From: Lysobacterales bacterium UBA5700
GTDB taxonomy: Bacteria > Pseudomonadota > Gammaproteobacteria > Xanthomonadales > Xanthomonadaceae
NCBI GenBank assembly: GCA_002420085.1
Contig: DIHI01000043.1
Location: 1 to 7,142, forward strand
DNA: 7,142 nt
Reading direction: 5' to 3'
The position numbers and the translations under genes were made by a program. The notes under the pieces are model-generated. The model saw only the letters and a list, made by a program, of their open reading frames with translations, did not search any database and was not told the origin of the DNA. Of the stretch, positions 5,797 to 7,142 are shown in pieces (position 1 is the stretch's first letter; every line of letters starts with the position of its first letter).

Positions 5797-5901
5797 ATGA
5801 GCCGGGATTCGAGAGTCTGGATCGGGGATTGGTTCGGGTCGCAGTCCGGTGCCCTGGCACGGTTCGGGGCGATCGATGGCAGGCCGGGAGTCCGGTCATG
5901 A
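5797..5901 (+). CDS. Possible 34-codon leader ORF coupled to the CBS gene
   Basis: An ATG at 5797 opens 34 codons ending in a TGA at 5899-5901 that overlaps the CBS start codon as ATGA. It is preceded by TTGGAGA, with GGAG (5786-5789) ending 7 bases before the ATG, a good ribosome site. The peptide begins MSRDSRVWIGDWFGSQ and ends GRPGVRS; it has no membrane segment and no run of one amino acid typical of attenuator peptides. About three quarters of its codons end in G or C, as in neighbouring genes. The layout suggests translational coupling, with ribosomes ending here and restarting at 5898. I do not recognise the peptide, and chance could explain an ORF this short. Confidence 0.4.
   Translation: MSRDSRVWIGDWFGSQSGALARFGAIDGRPGVRS
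5886..5890 (+). promoter_or_regulatory. Ribosome binding site that sets the CBS gene start
   Basis: GGGAG ends 7 bases before the ATG at 5898. It fixes the start of the CBS protein even though its frame is open upstream into the glycosyltransferase gene, and it lies inside the possible leader ORF. Confidence 0.6.
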
Positions 5902-6326
5902 CCCGCGTTCGCGAACTGCTGGCCGACAAGCCGGACCGGATCATTCAGATCGGACCGCAGGTTCCGGTACTCGAAGCGATTCGCCTGATGGCGCTCGAAG
6001 GCATCGGTGCGCTGCTGGTGGTCGAGCATGGCCGATTGCTGGGCATCGTGTCCGAACGCGACTACGCGCGCAAGGTCATCCTGCATGGCAAGGCGTCGGC
6101 CAACACGCCGGTGCGCGAGATCATGTCGAGCCCGGTGGTCTCGGTCACGCCCGAGGCATCGGTCGCCGAATGCATGAGCCTGATGACCGAGCGCCGGTTC
6201 CGGCACCTGCCGGTCCTGGATGGCGAAACCCTGGTCGGTGTGGTTTCGATCGGCGATCTGGTCAAGTCGGTGATCGACGAGCAGCGCCGGGAGATCGATC
6301 AACTCCAGCGCTTCATCAGCAGTTGA
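5898..6326 (+). CDS. Two-CBS-domain protein
   Basis: The 142-residue product is almost entirely a CBS pair (Bateman module), the class of stand-alone cytoplasmic proteins that bind adenosine-containing ligands such as AMP, ATP or S-adenosylmethionine. CBS1 spans about 14-62 and ends GIVSERDYARKVIL; CBS2 spans about 76-127 and includes RRFRHLPVLDGETLVGVVSIGD. Each domain keeps the S-x-x-D ribose-binding signature: S52-E-R-D55 and S117-I-G-D120. A short, possibly coiled-coil tail (128-142) follows. There is no enzyme or transporter domain, so it probably acts by binding a partner. The chosen ATG has GGGAG at 7 bases and matches the usual N-terminus of this family; the upstream in-frame extension runs through the glycosyltransferase gene in another frame. 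It converges on prfC across a 109-base gap. Confidence 0.9.
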   Translation: MTRVRELLADKPDRIIQIGPQVPVLEAIRLMALEGIGALLVVEHGRLLGIVSERDYARKVILHGKASANTPVREIMSSPVVSVTPEASVAECMSLMTERRFRHLPVLDGETLVGVVSIGDLVKSVIDEQRREIDQLQRFISS

Positions 6327-6351
6327 CCGGCCCTGCCGGCGGTCTGGAGGC

Positions 6352-6399
6352 AATGCCGATGCCAATGCTGATGGCGATGCCAGTGGCGGTGCCGATGGG
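6352..6399 (+). repeat. Degenerate hexamer repeat, eight units
   Basis: Eight consecutive hexamers of approximate form RATGSC (from aatgcc at 6352 to gatggg at 6399) fill the gap between the CBS gene and prfC. The units differ at one or two positions, as in an old, decaying microsatellite. Read in one plus frame they give a Met/Pro/Ala/Val run. Confidence 0.7.
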
Positions 6400-6435
6400 C
6401 GGGTCGCAGCAGCCCAGGAAAATTTTCACGCGCGC

Positions 6436-7142
6436 TCAGTCGATCGCCAGGGCCTGGGCGTGCTCACGGGTGGCAGCGAAACGCAGGTCCGGCCAGCGCT
6501 CCTCGGTCAGTTGCAGGTTGACTCGGGTGGGTGCGAGGTAGACCAGTTCTCCGGCACCATCGAGCGCCAGATTCAGTCCGTTCCGGTCACGGAACTCCTC
6601 CAGTTTGCGGGCATCGTCGGCGCGTACCCAGCGGGCGGTGACCACGCCGACCGGCTCGAAGCCGGCTTCGACGCCGTACTCATCCTTGAGCCGGTAGGCG
6701 ACCACGTCGAACTGGAGCACGCCGACCGCACCGAGGATCAACTCGTTGCCCATCAGCGGTTTGAAGAACTGGGTCGCGCCCTCTTCCGACAACTGGGCCA
6801 GGCCCTTCTGCAATTGCTTGAGCTTGAGGGGGTCGCGCAGGCGGGCGCGGCGGAACAGTTCCGGGGCGAAGTTGGGAATGCCGGTGAAGCTCAGTCGCTC
6901 GCCTTCGGTGAAGCTGTCGCCGATCGAAATGGTGCCGTGGTTATGGATGCCGATCACGTCGCCGGGCCAGGCTTCGGCGGCGATCTCGCGGTCGGAAGCC
7001 ATGAAGGTCAGGGCATTGGCGAGTTTGACTTCCTTGCCGGTGCGCACCTGGGTGGCTTTCATGCCAGCGCTGAAATGCCCCGAGCAGATGCGCATGAAGG
7101 CGACCCGATCGCGGTGCTGCGGGTCCATGTTGGCCTGGATCT
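6436..7142 (-). CDS. prfC: Peptide chain release factor 3, C-terminal part
   Basis: This is the last 234 codons of RF3, cut by the right window edge; E. coli RF3 has 529 residues, so rather more than half lies outside, including the GTPase domain. RF3 is a cytoplasmic translational GTPase that recycles RF1 and RF2 from the ribosome after peptide release. The visible part covers the domains after the G domain: [20 protein letters not shown] at the window edge, then [79 protein letters not shown], and [19 protein letters not shown]. These blocks are highly characteristic of RF3 and distinguish it from EF-G. The frame is intact and ends in TGA at 6436-6438. No clear terminator follows, only the palindrome GAAAATTTTC (6418-6427) without a loop. 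Confidence 0.96.
   Translation of the reverse strand, partial: IQANMDPQHRDRVAFMRICSGHFSAGMKATQVRTGKEVKLANALTFMASDREIAAEAWPGDVIGIHNHGTISIGDSFTEGERLSFTGIPNFAPELFRRARLRDPLKLKQLQKGLAQLSEEGATQFFKPLMGNELILGAVGVLQFDVVAYRLKDEYGVEAGFEPVGVVTARWVRADDARKLEEFRDRNGLNLALDGAGELVYLAPTRVNLQLTEERWPDLRFAATREHAQALAID

Noticed and set aside
5685..5897. Upstream extension of the CBS protein by 71 residues
   Set aside because: It would overlap the conserved C-terminus of the glycosyltransferase gene. The ATG at 5898 has a good ribosome site and gives the family's normal N-terminus.
4595..5944. A 449-codon minus-strand open frame across the glycosyltransferase gene
   Set aside because: The product is rich in His, Arg, Gln and Asp, as expected from the antisense of GC-rich coding DNA. 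It spans parts of three well-supported plus-strand genes and has no recognisable motif.
6325..6344. GACCG/CGGTC inverted repeat after the CBS stop, as an intrinsic terminator
   Set aside because: Only a 5-bp stem with a 10-base loop, or an inner 4-bp CCGG stem, and the following bases are TGGAGG rather than a T run.
6418..6427. Palindrome GAAAATTTTC after the prfC stop, as a terminator
   Set aside because: A perfect palindrome without a loop cannot form a usual terminator hairpin, and no GC stem with a T tract is present on the minus strand.
1..7142. CRISPR array, tRNA/rRNA genes, insertion sequence or phage signature
   Set aside because: No regularly spaced identical repeats, no cloverleaf or rRNA-like segment, no transposase or integrase motif, and no terminal inverted repeats flanking any gene were seen.

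Overview
This is a GC-rich bacterial chromosome segment carrying mostly conserved genes. The set points to a gammaproteobacterium: an RF3 C-terminus, an Hsp33 whose cysteine spacing matches E. coli, a stand-alone peptidoglycan glycosyltransferase (MtgA), LemA, a GtrB/DPM-like glycosyltransferase and a two-CBS protein. I see nothing that fixes genus or order. There is no tRNA, rRNA, CRISPR array, insertion sequence, integrase or phage gene.

Layout, left to right. Positions 1-288 hold no gene I can support. A plus-strand pair follows: lemA (289-876) and a TIGR02466-type putative 2OG-Fe(II) oxygenase (948-1607). It converges on a minus-strand pair: an unrecognised exported protein (1670-2767) with its own sigma-70-like promoter, and hslO (2908-3864). 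hslO is divergent from mtgA (3931-4707), with only 66 bp between the start codons. mtgA is followed on the plus strand by a GT2 polyprenyl-phosphate glycosyltransferase (4784-5752) and a two-CBS protein (5898-6326). The CBS gene is preceded by a possible 34-codon leader ORF that overlaps its start codon. It converges on the 3' part of prfC (6436-7142, minus, cut by the window edge).

Functionally, the middle and right parts combine envelope work (MtgA polymerising lipid II; a glycosyltransferase probably loading a sugar on undecaprenyl phosphate) with stress and translation housekeeping (Hsp33 redox chaperone, RF3) and a likely nucleotide-sensing CBS module. These genes are not an obvious single pathway; the window looks like several short transcription units.

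I do not find a convincing new multi-gene system. The points most worth a second look are: a run of ten G inside the 5' end of mtgA that could slip and switch the gene off; the leader ORF coupled by ATGA to the CBS gene, with a ribosome site that can be masked by two alternative hairpins; the unrecognised exported protein with a well-matched promoter; and a degenerate hexamer repeat next to prfC that may open a small antisense ORF.
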